From Hypericum androsaemum (lineage: Eukaryota > Streptophyta > Magnoliopsida > Malpighiales > Hypericaceae): 64,000 nt of DNA. Position 1 is the first letter of the stretch, and each line of letters starts with the position of its first letter. Location of the stretch: positions 3,901,906 to 3,965,905 of the forward strand of contig OZ023199.1 in assembly GCA_963995505.1 (NCBI GenBank). The letters are read 5' to 3'. Shown one piece after another: positions 1-11,199 of the stretch. The notes beneath the pieces are model-generated. The model saw nothing but the letters and a program-made list of their open reading frames with translations, made no database searches and had not been told where the DNA came from. The position numbers were made by a program, and so were the translations under genes.

Positions 1-453
1 AATGAGAGGTTCTTAGCTTTATAAAATCATCAAACAGGATCTATGCCAAAGCAAATCAAACGAATATGGAGAGAACAGTTACAAAGTTCGTTCTGGGCTT
101 ACCGTTTACATTTCACATTTGTGGCAACATCCTTTCCTTCCTTCGTTGCATTTTCACCGAAATTTCGTGGTGGTCCACCATTTGCTAAGGGCACCACCAC
201 CTTACTTCACTTTCGTACCACGTGACAAATAGGTGACAGTACACATGGAAGATTCGAGATGATGTGGCACACTAGGTGGCCGAGCACTAGAAAAGTTTCT
301 GCCCGTATAACTAAAGTGTCAAAACGTCAAATAAAAACTGCATGATATGAAATTGAACTTTTTCCTATAAACTATATAGTGGAAGCAAAAAATTAACGAT
401 GGTTTATTGATACACTTTCAAAGCCGAGTAAACTCCAGTACCAAGGAAAGAGG
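1..453. other. Intergenic DNA, nothing recognised
   Basis: No coding homology, RNA gene or terminal repeat is recognisable here. The short open frame near the left edge has no family signature. The stretch may be the outer part of the LTR-like DNA that follows. Confidence 0.4.
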
Positions 454-534
454 ATGGATCGGAGATCGGGGCTGACCATGCCTATCATCGAATTGCCCGT
501 GTTCGGACATCAACTTACCTCGTGGGAGCACCTT

Positions 535-790
535 CACGTTGGGCACTTTGGAAAGCTTGAAGGGCTCCGCCAAGTTGGGCGCTTAGAGAAGGTGGGAGAG
601 CTCCCTCAGATTGGGCACTATGAGAAGCTGGGAGAGCTCCTTCAGGTCGGGCACTTGTTGGGATAGGGAGAGTACCCTAAGCCAGGCACTATGAGAAGCT
701 AGGAGAGCTCCCTCAGGTCGGGCACTTATTGGGGTAGGGAGAGTACCCTCAGCCAGGCACTCGTAGAGCTCGAAAGAGTTTCCTCGATTG
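535..790. repeat. Tandem repeat with 71-bp units plus shorter variants
   Basis: Two near-identical 71-bp units start at 615 and 686 and a third, broken copy starts at 757. Each carries the motifs GCACTATGAGAAGCT, GGAGAGCTCC and GGGAGAGTACCCT. Shorter degenerate copies of the GGGCACT...GAGCTCC theme lie upstream from about 535. It sits just upstream of LTR-like DNA and may be an expansion inside that LTR. Confidence 0.75.
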
Positions 791-839
791 AGTGCTCGTA
801 AGCTCCCAAAGAGCGCCCATCTTTTGTGAATTGACCGTA

Positions 840-2078
840 ACTTTGGACTCAGATCTCAAAATGAAGTGATTCTTGTGGCTATTGGAAAGCAAAGACCTAT
901 ATTTCCAACTTTATATCTGTGGGGCGTTGTCTAATTCTGCATAAGAGAGGATCAAAAAAGGGCTTCAAGTTTTGGCGTTGGTTTCTTCGTTGAGAGTTGT
1001 CAGGCTTTGGTAAATCAACCATATCTTTTGACACGGACTGGGATAGTTCTTGCAGATATGGAATGCTACGACCTTGAGACTTTTATATTTAGTAGCGCCC
1101 ACAAGGGGGCATAGGTAGAGCTCTGAAATGCTTATGTGAGGGTGCAGTCATGGAGCACATCTTACTAAAACGATCAAATTTTTTTGTCATGATATCTGAT
1201 TAAGATGATTCAAGTTGTTGTGTAAAGATAAAAGATAGATCTACAACTTTATATGTCTCTGACGTCTTCAAATTCAGGGTAGAATGGTGCCAAAAATCAA
1301 TGAAAGTGGGCGCAAGGAGCTTCCCTTGCTTCAGGGGCACAAAGTGTACCCAGTCTAGGGGCGCGAGTGCCTACCCTTGCTCTAGGGGCGCGAGGTGCAC
1401 CCCCCCCCCCTAGGGGCGCAAGGAGCAACGCCTGCTCTAGGGGTGGTCTGCACCCACTTCAAGGGCATTGTGGTATGCGCCCGTTCCATGGGTGCTAATG
1501 GCTGCGCCCATCCGGGGCCGTAGGAAGTTACACTCGTTCCAAGGGTGCAGGAGATCGTTCGTGTGTCAAGGGCATTTACAAGGTGCTGGGTTTATAATGT
1601 TGTTGGGAGTTTGGTCAAGGTCGGTCTCTTCTGGAAGGTGATGGATAAGGATGAAATTCGAAGAGACCGGATGAGGATAGGCTCGTGGAAGATGGATAAG
1701 TAATGAAGATGGATGAGCGTTAGAGTTCCTGAAGCCGATGGATGAGCGCAAGACTTCCTGAAGCCGATAAAGTTTGTTTTCGAAAGGATAAACATAGTTA
1801 AAGAGATAGAGTTAGACATCGACTCTAACTAAAATATGACTTAGGCTAGTAAGCCGGGCTAGGACCCTTTTTCTATATAAGCATAGACTGGGTAGAGCAA
1901 TGTACACCACAAATCAAACGCACAAAACCTCAAGCTTGTAAGCTTTTGTCTTTTTTCGTTGTTTCTTCTCAATAAAATTATTTCCTACCCGTTCTCTTTC
2001 ATCTTTTCTCCCTTTCTGTTAGATCGATTTTGGGATGACCACTTCAGACTCGTTGTCAAGTTCATAAAATTGTGAACA
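840..2078 (+). mobile_element. Degenerate gypsy-type LTR, 3' end clear
   Basis: The right-hand part follows the same order as the LTRs at 15.4-16.2 and 18.7-19.4 kb: a TATA-like CTATATAAG near 1873, a CAATAAAAT near 1970, a pyrimidine-rich tract, then a GGGATGACCACTT block, ending in CA at 2078. The upstream half contains the 'ATCTACAACTTTATA...' type segment common to this LTR family. The left boundary is not visible and no primer-binding site follows, so this is a solo or 3' LTR remnant. The family assignment is an inference from resemblance to the other LTRs in the window. Confidence 0.55.
1310..1560. repeat. Minisatellite-like GGGGCGC array inside the LTR
   Basis: Irregular copies of a 30-40 bp theme, (TCTAGGGGCGCGAG / AAGGAGC / TGCACCC), include a run of 13 C residues near 1393. 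It occupies the mid-LTR position where the other LTRs of this type in the window also carry tandem repeats. Confidence 0.6.
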
Positions 2079-2596
2079 TAGAAAATAAAAGTACCAACTA
2101 TGTTATTTGGTCCGTTTATAAATGCCCGATCAATACACTAGAAAATCAAGACGACGGACTGTGCTTCTAAACCCAGTGGAACAAAACTAACAACGAGCCA
2201 ACCTCCGACCATGGTGTAGGCTCCGGAGCTCAGCCCCTCCTCTCCCATTTGGGCATAGATTACGGGAGCAGGAACCACCTTCCTCACTTATTTTGGATAG
2301 AGGTACCCACTTCACCAAAGAAACTTTTCTGAACTAGAACATGTATACTCTTTAAGTTACTCTCATTTGATACTTTTATGATGCCAAAGAAAGTGATTTT
2401 TTTCCTGCAATATTTTCGTGTATATATGATGACATTGCCTTGAGAATTAGCAATGAGGCCTAGGCGGTTTAGAGATCTCGGACGCAACTAATTTTGGTGA
2501 AGTATTGGGTCGAAAGAAACATGCATTTGCCTCCAACGCTTAGACAGGCTCAGCAAGTACTAAAACTCTATGTAGTCTTAGCACACAACAGAAGAA

Positions 2597-4167
2597 ATGC
2601 TGGTCAACCTTGTGTCCTCAGATGATATCTTGCGTACTGTGAGATTGGCCAGAGCACGCCTGTTTGCAAAGTTGGGCTACTCATATTCTGTTGCAATCAA
2701 AGCTTACAAGGTTCCATGTTTCTTCTGGTCATTGCATTATTTTTCCCCCTTAAAACTGCATTCGAACAAGCTTTATCTTAAGCAAAGATTGTACGGGCTC
2801 AAGATGAAGGAGGGCTCGAATTTGAGCCAACACATTAATAGTTTCAGACAACTTGTGAGCAACTTGAGAAAGGTTGATGTAAAGTTCGAGGAAGAAGACA
2901 AGGCATTGTTGCTGCTGAATTCTTTACCTGGCTCCTACGAAAATTTAGTTACAACTCTAACTTGGGGAAAAGAGTCCCTGGTGTTGGAAGATATCACAAG
3001 TGCTCTGCTAGAGTTTCATCAAAGAAGGAAAATTGGCGATGAACAAGCAGAAGGGCTAGTTGTGAGGGGTAGCCATGGTGATCGTAGTGGGGCAAAAGAC
3101 AGGAAGGGATCCAAGTCGTGGTCAAGGAGGTTCAAGGGAAATTGCTTTGAGTGCGGAGAAAAAGGGCACGTGAAGAAGGATTATCCAAAAGAACTCGGGA
3201 TCGCGAGGAAAAAGGATCAGGTTCCGTGAATGTGGCCTCATATTCGGACGGGTCAGATGGTGATCTTCTTTCTGTTTTATCAAGTCCAAAGCATTCTGAT
3301 TCCTGAATTTTAGATAGCGTTTGCTCTTTTCACATGACGCCGAAGAGAGGGTGGTTCGACACCTAAAAGTTCGTTGATTCAGGGATGGTGACTATGGGTG
3401 ATGGTTCTACTTGCAGAATTGCTGGCATAGGTGATATCCAAATCAAGATGTGGGATCGTGTTGAGAGAAAATTGTGTGGGGTTAGGCATGTTCCGAAGTT
3501 GGAGAGAAATTTGATCTCGTTAGGAGCCTTGGATTATAGTGGGTACAACTATAATATTGGAGGCGGGCTAATAGAGGTGGAGAAGGATGCTATGGTGGTG
3601 ATGAAGGGTGAAAGGAATGCTAGGAACACCTATAGGTTAGTTGGGAACACGGTTGTAGGTGGAGTCACATCGTTGGGTTCCGATAGAGGGGAGAAAAGCT
3701 CTTGTGTGATGGAGCAAAAGCTTGACATGAATGGTTTGAGTGGAGTTGGGATTCGCGGAGACAAAGGTAACAAGTTTCCGCTATGGTTGTCTAAAGAGAC
3801 GTGCACGTCAAAGGTGTTGGGTAGGTTTTGCACGGGGAATGCGAAGCCGTTGGTAGCACCACGGGCGAATCGGGTATCTCACTCAAGACCGAACAGTGGA
3901 GTTCGTGGCATGTCGAGGGTTTTACTTGGTAGAACAAAAGGTTTCTCTTTGTATGCTATGGCATGTAGCATTGGTTTGAGGCAAAAAGGTCCAGCGAAAA
4001 AGCAGTTCGAGGTTGCGGAGCATGGGGCTGACCGAAAAATAGAGGGCGTGTCTACTAGTCACAAGGTTGCTTCAGCAAGTGGACTTGCTAGTTGGGGTTC
4101 AATGGAGATTAGAGGGAATAGGCCAAGCAAGCTCGGAAGCTCGAGCTTGAGGGCTGACTCCATGTGA
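2597..4167 (+). pseudogene. Decayed Ty1/copia gag-protease relic
   Basis: From about 2770 the frame encodes a copia Gag (UBN2-type): LYLKQRLYGLKMKEG, then RQLVSNL, then ALLLLNSLPGSYENLV. A zinc knuckle, CFECGEKGHVKKDY, follows near 3142-3185; its last cysteine is replaced by tyrosine. After a frame break the aspartic-protease region appears at about 3310 as ILDSVCSFHMTPKRGWF, where the usual DSG is DSV, and a TAA stop interrupts it. VRHVPKLERNLISLGALD (near 3484) is the usual copia segment after the protease. Beyond about 3700 the open frame no longer resembles integrase, and no reverse transcriptase is present. With its LTR at 4374 this is a deleted, non-autonomous, inactive element. The roles of Gag (particle formation) and protease are known for the family. 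Confidence 0.85.
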
Positions 4168-4373
4168 TTGAACGGAAAAAGGTGGTGAGAAAGTTGAGAT
4201 GGTATTATTGATGGCGGTGTATCTATGGTCAAGGTGGAGCTGGTAGAGTCGGTTTGGTTTCTCAGGTTCTCATGGTTCTTCATGTGGCGGTATTTCATCA
4301 AGATCGAGTTTGTTGAAGTTCGGATGGAGCTTCATGGTTCGTCCACAGGATAATTTCTCGCCAAGGTGGAGAT

Positions 4374-4663
4374 TGTTAGAGATGTCGAGAAATTAAAGAG
4401 GAAACGATTTGTGGGCTTGTTTTCTATTCTATTCGGACTAGCTTTTGGACTCCTAATTTGACCTAGATAGCTTACTTGATGTACAAGGGTTTACCTCTAT
4501 ATAAAGGCGTGTTACCCTAAGGTTTTGTATAGCTTTGTGACTCGGATCCATCAATAAAATTTCTCCTTTCTCATCGTGGACGTAGGCATTAGGCCGAACC
4601 ACGTTATCTCTTGTGTCTGTGTTCTTTGTGCGATCTTGTTCTCTAGTTGCTGAATTCATAACA
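4374..4663 (+). mobile_element. 3' LTR of the copia relic
   Basis: The LTR begins TGTTAGAGATGTC directly after a purine-rich tract (CCAAGGTGGAGAT) and ends TGAATTCATAACA, giving TG...CA termini and about 290 bp. A TATA-like CTATATAAAGG lies near 4497 and AATAAAAT near 4553. No matching 5' LTR was found upstream, so the left end of the element is lost. Confidence 0.75.
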
Positions 4664-6104
4664 ATAAGTTATATTGAATATAAAAAGACAATGAAACAAC
4701 AACAATCATTTAGATTAACTGATGTCTTATACTAACTTAACCAAAAGGTCATGAGTCGATACATTGAAAATGCACCAGTATTAAATACTTAATGGAATAA
4801 TTTTATTACTTTTCAAAAGTTCTATTCAGTTCAAACCCAGATTGGATTCTTATCGAAGAAAATAGCTCTTATCTAGTACTAAGATGATCTCAAGCAAATA
4901 TGTTGAAGTTTAAATCTCATATTGCTTACTGAACATACATGGACCTTTATATTATGAGTCACGAAGATTATTGATTGACTATGAATACTATACGACCCCA
5001 TTTTTTACTACATGTTAGTCAAAATGTTCAAACTCCTATTAGCACGTGATACAAACCGTACAAACTTCACCCGATGTTTGAACTGAATTTTGTTTGAACG
5101 ACATGTTAATAGTATCAATCACACATTGCTCAATTGACATACATAAACTTTTAAATGATTTAGACAGTAACTATTTATTGTCTTACGTTTTTGGATTCAA
5201 AATATACCGAGAAACTTGGCTGTACAATTAAATTAAAACAATGACCAGTTGCATTGAATTCCTCTGAAGTACAAGGAACTAGTATATCTGCAACACAAGA
5301 AAATTCAGAGAAAATTTTACAGAACTACAAGGATCCTTCGAAAGAACAATCTTCTCCCGTCCCCTTCTAAATTGATCCTATTTTCGGAGGAGTCACCCAA
5401 GACAGATCCAGAAAATCATTGAAGTACCAAGCACAGGGAGACTCAAATCAACAAGGCCGAAGGGAAGCAAACAGTCGGCTATCACAAAAGAGACTAACTG
5501 AGCTGATCCAAACGTTAAAGAGATTCGGATTCATTTAAAGAGGTTTTGAATTCAAGTTTTACAAATGTAAAAAAATATAATTAAAGAAAGTCAGTCTCCT
5601 AAATATGACCCGACAGTGTTCAAATGGAACACTCTGAACGCCTGATATTCACACAAAAAAAAGACCCACTTACATGTTGCTTCGAATTGGGCTCTTCCTT
5701 CTCTCCTCCGCTCTGGCCACCACCATGGTCAACGGGGGTAGCCATATCTGCACCTTTGAGAATCTCATCTCAGATACAAATAAGAAACATAAGAGAGACT
5801 GAGAGAGGAAAGGGGAGAGGCAATGTCCTCGAAGACTTAAAGACCCTTGACCTACTAAATAGCTGGACACAACTCAGCTACCAGTCTACAAACCTACACG
5901 TGTTGTCCATTGAAGTCCACCCGACCTGGAAAGAGAACAAAAAGAACTTAGGGGGATGGCCACGTCACTCCCAGCACCAACATATCATTTCGTAATAATT
6001 ATCATTAATCAAACAAGGCATCTATCAACGAATCAAGTCACTTTCAATTGAGAAATAACGATAACTTTTTTTTAGGGGATAAAATAACGAAAACTAAAAC
6101 ATAG
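4664..6104. other. Intergenic DNA upstream of the kinase gene
   Basis: AT-rich DNA without a supportable gene. A segment at 4730-4870 has the tRNA-like and trailing features of old plant SINEs (for example GTCATGAGTCGATAC) but no clear ends. Short open frames at 5624-5995 have no family signature and overlap the likely promoter. Confidence 0.4.
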
Positions 6105-6193
6105 TATATAAGAGAAGGGTACAGTTGGAGAGAGAGAGGTGTCTTTTAGTTTATATAAACCGAAAAGGGAAAGATCAGAGAGAAGATAAAAAA
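6105..6193 (+). promoter_or_regulatory. Putative TATA box and 5' leader of the kinase gene
   Basis: TATATAAGAGAAGG at about 6105 lies some 90 bp before the ATG at 6194 and is followed by a GA-rich leader; a second TATATAAA occurs near 6154. Position and composition fit a plant core promoter, but nothing here fixes the start site. Confidence 0.35.
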
Positions 6194-9043
6194 ATGGGCC
6201 AACTTATAAGCAGGTTGTGGAGCCGCCAAAGAGGTCCCTTGGTGTTAGATCATGGAAATAGTAAGATTTCATTTCTATGATCAAGTTCATGCTAATATAT
6301 ATATATTCCTTTTTTATCTACTAGATCGGTTCCCTCTAGCTCCCGGCTGGGACGTTGGGGAGCCTCTCGGGGTCGGCTGGTCCGACCCCGGTGCCATCCT
6401 CGACGACGACCGCAGCGACAGCTCGTGGCTCGTCAAGTCCGAGTCCGCCATTTGATCAAGTTCTCTGTAGTTTTTTCCTGTCGAATTTGGCACTCTCTGC
6501 TTTTTTACTAAACGTATATATCCTTTCTTTATAAGTACGTATATATTTTATTTGTTCACGCCAAAGATACAATAGCGCCCAAGGACGCGACCGATTGCAC
6601 AAAGGTAGCAATCTGGTCGGAACGACTCTGCTTTTCATTCTTTTGCGGTCGAACTTGGCAAGCTCTTATGCATTTCGTTGTCTCTACCGTCGGACTTGGA
6701 AAGCACTCTACTTTTGTTTTTTTTACGGGGGTACCCGGCTAGCACTCGTTTTTTTTTTCGGTCGAACTTGGCAAACTCTCCTAGTTTAGCATTTCTAATT
6801 TCTGGAGCTTTGTCATGATGAGCAAAGAGCGAGAGAAATTTTTCGAGTTGTAAATCAAGTATAGAACTGCTGGGCAGTGCTTTAGAAACCGTTATTATAT
6901 CTTTGTTCTCCTTTTGTTATTATTGATGTCGAAACGGTTTTTTTTTATCAGTGGGCAATGAATTTCGATATATTAGGAGACTGCGCTACAAGAGATGATA
7001 TATATTTGGTGGCTGGCTGGTGGGTTTTGTAGGTGTTCGTGGAGGTTCCACGCCGGGCCCAATGGCCTTTACCCTGTCCGAGCTCAAAGAGTACACCGGT
7101 GACTTCAAGAAGTTCATCGGGCGAGGCGGGTTTGGAGAAGTCTCCCAAGGTGTCATTTCCAACATGAAGATAGCCGTAAAGGTCTCGCGCTGTATAAATC
7201 CAAGGATCCGCACTCAGTTTCAGGTAAACCAAATTAATTCAATTCGATCTAAGCTAATTCCTTTTTATTATTTTTTTTGCTTTTTTAGGATGGAGATTCC
7301 TTAGTTACCAAGTTACCCCTTTGCTTCTATAGCTAATATAATTAGCTAGCGTTTAGCTATCTTAAATAGTTAACTGCCGATTATATGTAGTTTTTAGGAG
7401 AACAGAGGATGTGATCTATTGGACTACTCTGATGTAAAAAATCAATGTGGTCCATTTGAACTAGAAATTTGATCAAGTTTCCTCTAGTACCATTAAACTA
7501 GCGCGTTATGGTCATTAATACATTGTAATTAGACCAATTCATAGAGAATCGTTCTAGTTGAAACATATATATTAAAATCGAGTTGATTGATTTATATGTG
7601 TCAACACAGTGAGAACTCGAATTGGGTAACCATGGGAGCTACTCCTAAATATATTTCCTGTTTCAGGCAGAGGTGGAATATTTGCCGAGGATGGAACAAC
7701 GAAACATAATCAAGCTGGTCGGCTACTGTGAGACGGAAGAAAGGCTCTACCTTGTCTACCCGTTCATGCCAAACGGGAATGTCCAACGTAAACTGCCAGG
7801 TAAACTTATTGTCATTAGTACTCACATCAAACATTACTATTTTCATACTAAACACGTCTTCATATCGATAGCGAAGAGAGTTCGTTCACGTGGTAAGAAA
7901 ATATGCTGTTTGCACATCGACTTTATTCTATTGGCCAAATGGATAGGTACCCAATTGACCGAAGTTCTTTATTAACATCTTCTAATCATCATGCCTTAAT
8001 TAATTAAGTCATATCACATATCTATATATGACATATGTGTGACAGACAAATGATATATGATTAATTGGTAGCAGAATTAGATTGGAACAAGACGATAAAG
8101 ATACTCAGAGGAATTGCAATGGCCATTCAGGAGTTGCACGGCCATACACCTCCACTCATCTACCGAGACTTGAAGCCAGACAACATTCTTCTGGATACGG
8201 TAATTAAATTAATTAATTATTTTCCAATAACTATTTAAGACTGTTGTCAATGATTTAATTTAGCTAGAACTTGTTAATTGATGGTGGTGTTGTCAATTAA
8301 TTTAACTCTACATAAATAATGTTTGTCCTATGTCGATAACCAGTGAATATTCCTTTTGTGATGATGGTTAGGATTTTAACCCCAAACTAGCCGACTTTGG
8401 GACCGTGACGGTGGAAGGAGAATGTTTTCCGTATGGCACCCATGGTTATACAGACCCAATAATCATGAATAATGGTACGCACTTTTATTTTTCTATATTG
8501 ATTTAATTTCTTCTAGTTGTCACACATGCAATTAATTCTTCACCAATAAATACGATTAATTTTGAGTTTTCTTTTTTGTTAAAGCTTCATTTTTATGGTC
8601 TATCAAGGTTTTCTTTGGTTAGAATGTGATTTTTTCTTTCAGATTTTGAGAATTTTACGAATTTGCCCCTCTACGTACAGGATCAAAATTGTTTCTAACA
8701 CATTATTTCAGGACAAGGAAGAAAATCCAACGACGTGTACAGTTTCGGTGTTGTGATGCTGCAAGTAATAATGAAAGAGAAGGACGTATCACTTGGAGGA
8801 AACGAATGCAGGAGGCACATCACAGAATGGAAAAGTGCAGAGAGATCAAGAGATGGGCATTTGGTGCACTACAAGTTGTTGGGAAAGAAAGGCTGTTCTT
8901 CGGAGGCTGCCAAGGAAATAACAAACTTGGCATTCGATTGTGTTGGCAAAAATCCTGAGCTGCGACCAACCATCACACAAGTTTTAAACAGTCTTTCACT
9001 TTTGGACGGCAGCCGCAGGAGGAGCCGGAGAATCCATCCGTAA
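6194..9043 (+). CDS. Receptor-like cytoplasmic Ser/Thr protein kinase, six exons
   Basis: Exons are 6194-6260, 7033-7223, 7667-7799, 8075-8199, 8372-8474 and 8712-9043. All introns are GT-AG, all phases join, and the product is 316 aa. The N-terminus MGQLIS fits the N-myristoylation pattern (Gly2, Ser6), suggesting membrane attachment; there is no signal peptide or transmembrane segment. The kinase domain runs from about residue 35: glycine loop GRGGFGEV (52-59), ATP lysine in AVKVS (Lys72), catalytic YRDLKPDN (Asp162), DFG (180-182), then GTHGYTDPI and DVYSFGVVML. His of the usual HRD is Tyr160, and no canonical APE is seen. The family phosphorylates Ser/Thr in immune or developmental signalling; the specific role is unknown. 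The domain is compact, with almost no tail. A degraded second copy lies at 24.2-27.5 kb. Confidence 0.9.
6325..6455 (+). CDS. Possible alternative terminal exon of the kinase gene
   Basis: Inside intron 1 a GC-rich block follows an acceptor-like CTACTAG. Joined to exon 1 it stays in frame, reading RFPLAPGWDVGEPLG and later SWLVKSESAI before TGA at 6453-6455. The product would be a kinase-less peptide of about 66 aa that keeps the putative myristoylation signal. Its codon-like composition stands out from the AT-rich intron. It could instead be a relic of another gene; no transcript evidence is available. Confidence 0.3.
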
Positions 9044-10619
9044 TAAATTAGTATTACGTGATTTGACGACTTTTTGATAGTATTACGTGGTTCAAAATTT
9101 TATTTAAATGGAAGTTATAGCTAACTAAAAATGTTAAAATGAATGATGCTTATATAAGTTTGTGTCGAATTTCGTGGATAAAATGAATGTTAAAATGAAT
9201 TATGCTTTTATTTAATTCTAGACGAATCTGTCATGGTTTTGCTGTATACAACAAGAAAATTGTACCTTGATATTCATGGTGTAATCTTCTCTTTTGTAGT
9301 AATACAATATTTATCTTTTAAAAAAAATCAAACTTTTGCCCCTCGATGGAGCCTGAGCTCATATTACATTATTTTTTTAGGTATAACTTGTATTTTTCCG
9401 AGAAAATTTACACCTTGAATACTAAAGATACAAGTCTCAACATATTACTTTTTTTTTTAGAGGTATATTACATTATTATATGATACATGGAAAAAACTTG
9501 TCAGTGAAGGAAGACCTCATTTTCGGCCTTCCATCGCTTCCTCCCTTTCTCTCTGTCTTCTTCGGTTTCTTAGTTACCTGAGATATGGTGGCACGCGTTT
9601 TCGATGTGGAAAAGGCGAACAGATAAGAGGAGGAAGACCTATATCTTCTTGAAGCAACCTGGAAGCTGCTGCTCCCTACGATCGGGGATTGGCTGATCTT
9701 TTTTAATTTCATAACTAAGATGATGGTTCCTATGCACTTTATGGGAATCCCGTTACATAATGAAAAGACGTGGGTGGAGTTGTAAGAGACTTGAATTTAA
9801 TTAGTAAAATTTTGTATTCAAATTTTATTAATGAAAAAGAGGTTATTAGAAGAGTTAGTTTTAAATTAGAATTCAATAGCACACGATTTTAAATTTTAAA
9901 ATTCACTAAAAAAAACATACATGCTTGTGTGTATGTGCATGTGTCTATGTATATAGAGAGAGCGAGAGTGACAGAGAGAGTACATGCATGCATAACATGC
10001 CTGCGGATATATGGCTGCCGATATATGCATGCATCCCTGATCCTTCTGAGGATATGATTTGACTAAGGAGCCGAGTAATTTTTGAAATTTGATTATATAT
10101 ACTTTTGGTGTGACGTTCATTTTTTTCAAAAATTATATATATATATTTTTTGTAGGTTCTGATTTTTTTTTAAATACAAGTGAACATATTTAACCAACAA
10201 TTAATGAATTAGTTTGACATGTTCGACTTCTCATACGTAAAAATACTAAAGCGATTGTACAATTTACCTGGACGAATTTGCTTAGATATTTTATAGATTG
10301 AAACAAATAGCAAAAGAAAAGTTGAATAGACAGAAAATGGTAGTTGTATTACATGTGCTAAAAAAATTGCATGGTATTAAAATAAAAACGTTCCTTAAGT
10401 AATTAAAAATTTGGCTACGTGATGATCCTACTATGATATTTGGTTTCATTCCTTGATTATTTGGTCCGAAAAAATGACACATACGCTGTTTTGACTTTGA
10501 TTATTGCTGGATTGGTCGATTTCATGTGGTTCTAATGATTTTGTATTTAAAGATTGGAACTTTATGCTGGTGTTTGGTTGTTGTTTGAACTTAGTGCTTA
10601 AAATTCTAGCAAAAATTCA
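9044..10619. other. Intergenic DNA downstream of the kinase
   Basis: AT-rich flank containing the kinase 3' untranslated region, a GAGA/CATGCATG-rich low-complexity patch near 9955-10035, and no ORF with a recognisable family. A GC-richer block at 9490-9710 has an open minus-strand frame rich in serine and lysine, but nothing identifies it. Confidence 0.4.
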
Positions 10620-10625
10620 TAGATA

Positions 10626-10930
10626 AATGATACCAATATCCTAGAACGATGATACCAATATTCGAAAAGAATGAAACTAATACATTCAAATGGTATATAT
10701 TTTTACTTATAATGGGATATTAATATTGGAGAAGATGAAAACCAATATCACGGTGGAATGAAACAAATATCATAGTAGGATGAAACCAATGTCATAGTAG
10801 AATGAAATCAATAACATAGAAGATGGAAACCAATATCATAGTAGAATGAAACCAATATCATAGTAGAATGAAACCAATAGCATAGAAGATGGAAACCAAT
10901 ATCCGAGAAAATAGAAACCAATATCCCCAT
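10626..10930. repeat. 22-bp minisatellite
   Basis: Units of the type GAAACCAATATCATAGTAGAAT repeat with a 22-bp period. They are well conserved at about 10738-10926 and degenerate on the left, where variants such as GATACCAATATCC occur. Confidence 0.85.
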
Positions 10931-11199
10931 ACTTGTATTTCCATAAATTGTATTATTTTGCTGATATTTTTTTTAATTATTTTAATTATTGTATTTCCAA
11001 TATTACCCATATCCCTTTCAGTGAGGATTATCCATGTTCCCACTGAATTTGAACCCCTCCAATGTGGTCGGAATTGCTTGGCCACGTGGACACATTATAT
11101 TGCACTAGCCAATTAATAAAAGCTGATGCTTCAATGTGGTCGCTTTTTTTTATATTTGATTTCCAAAATTACTCTTATGTTTATCTAATATAAAAAAAT

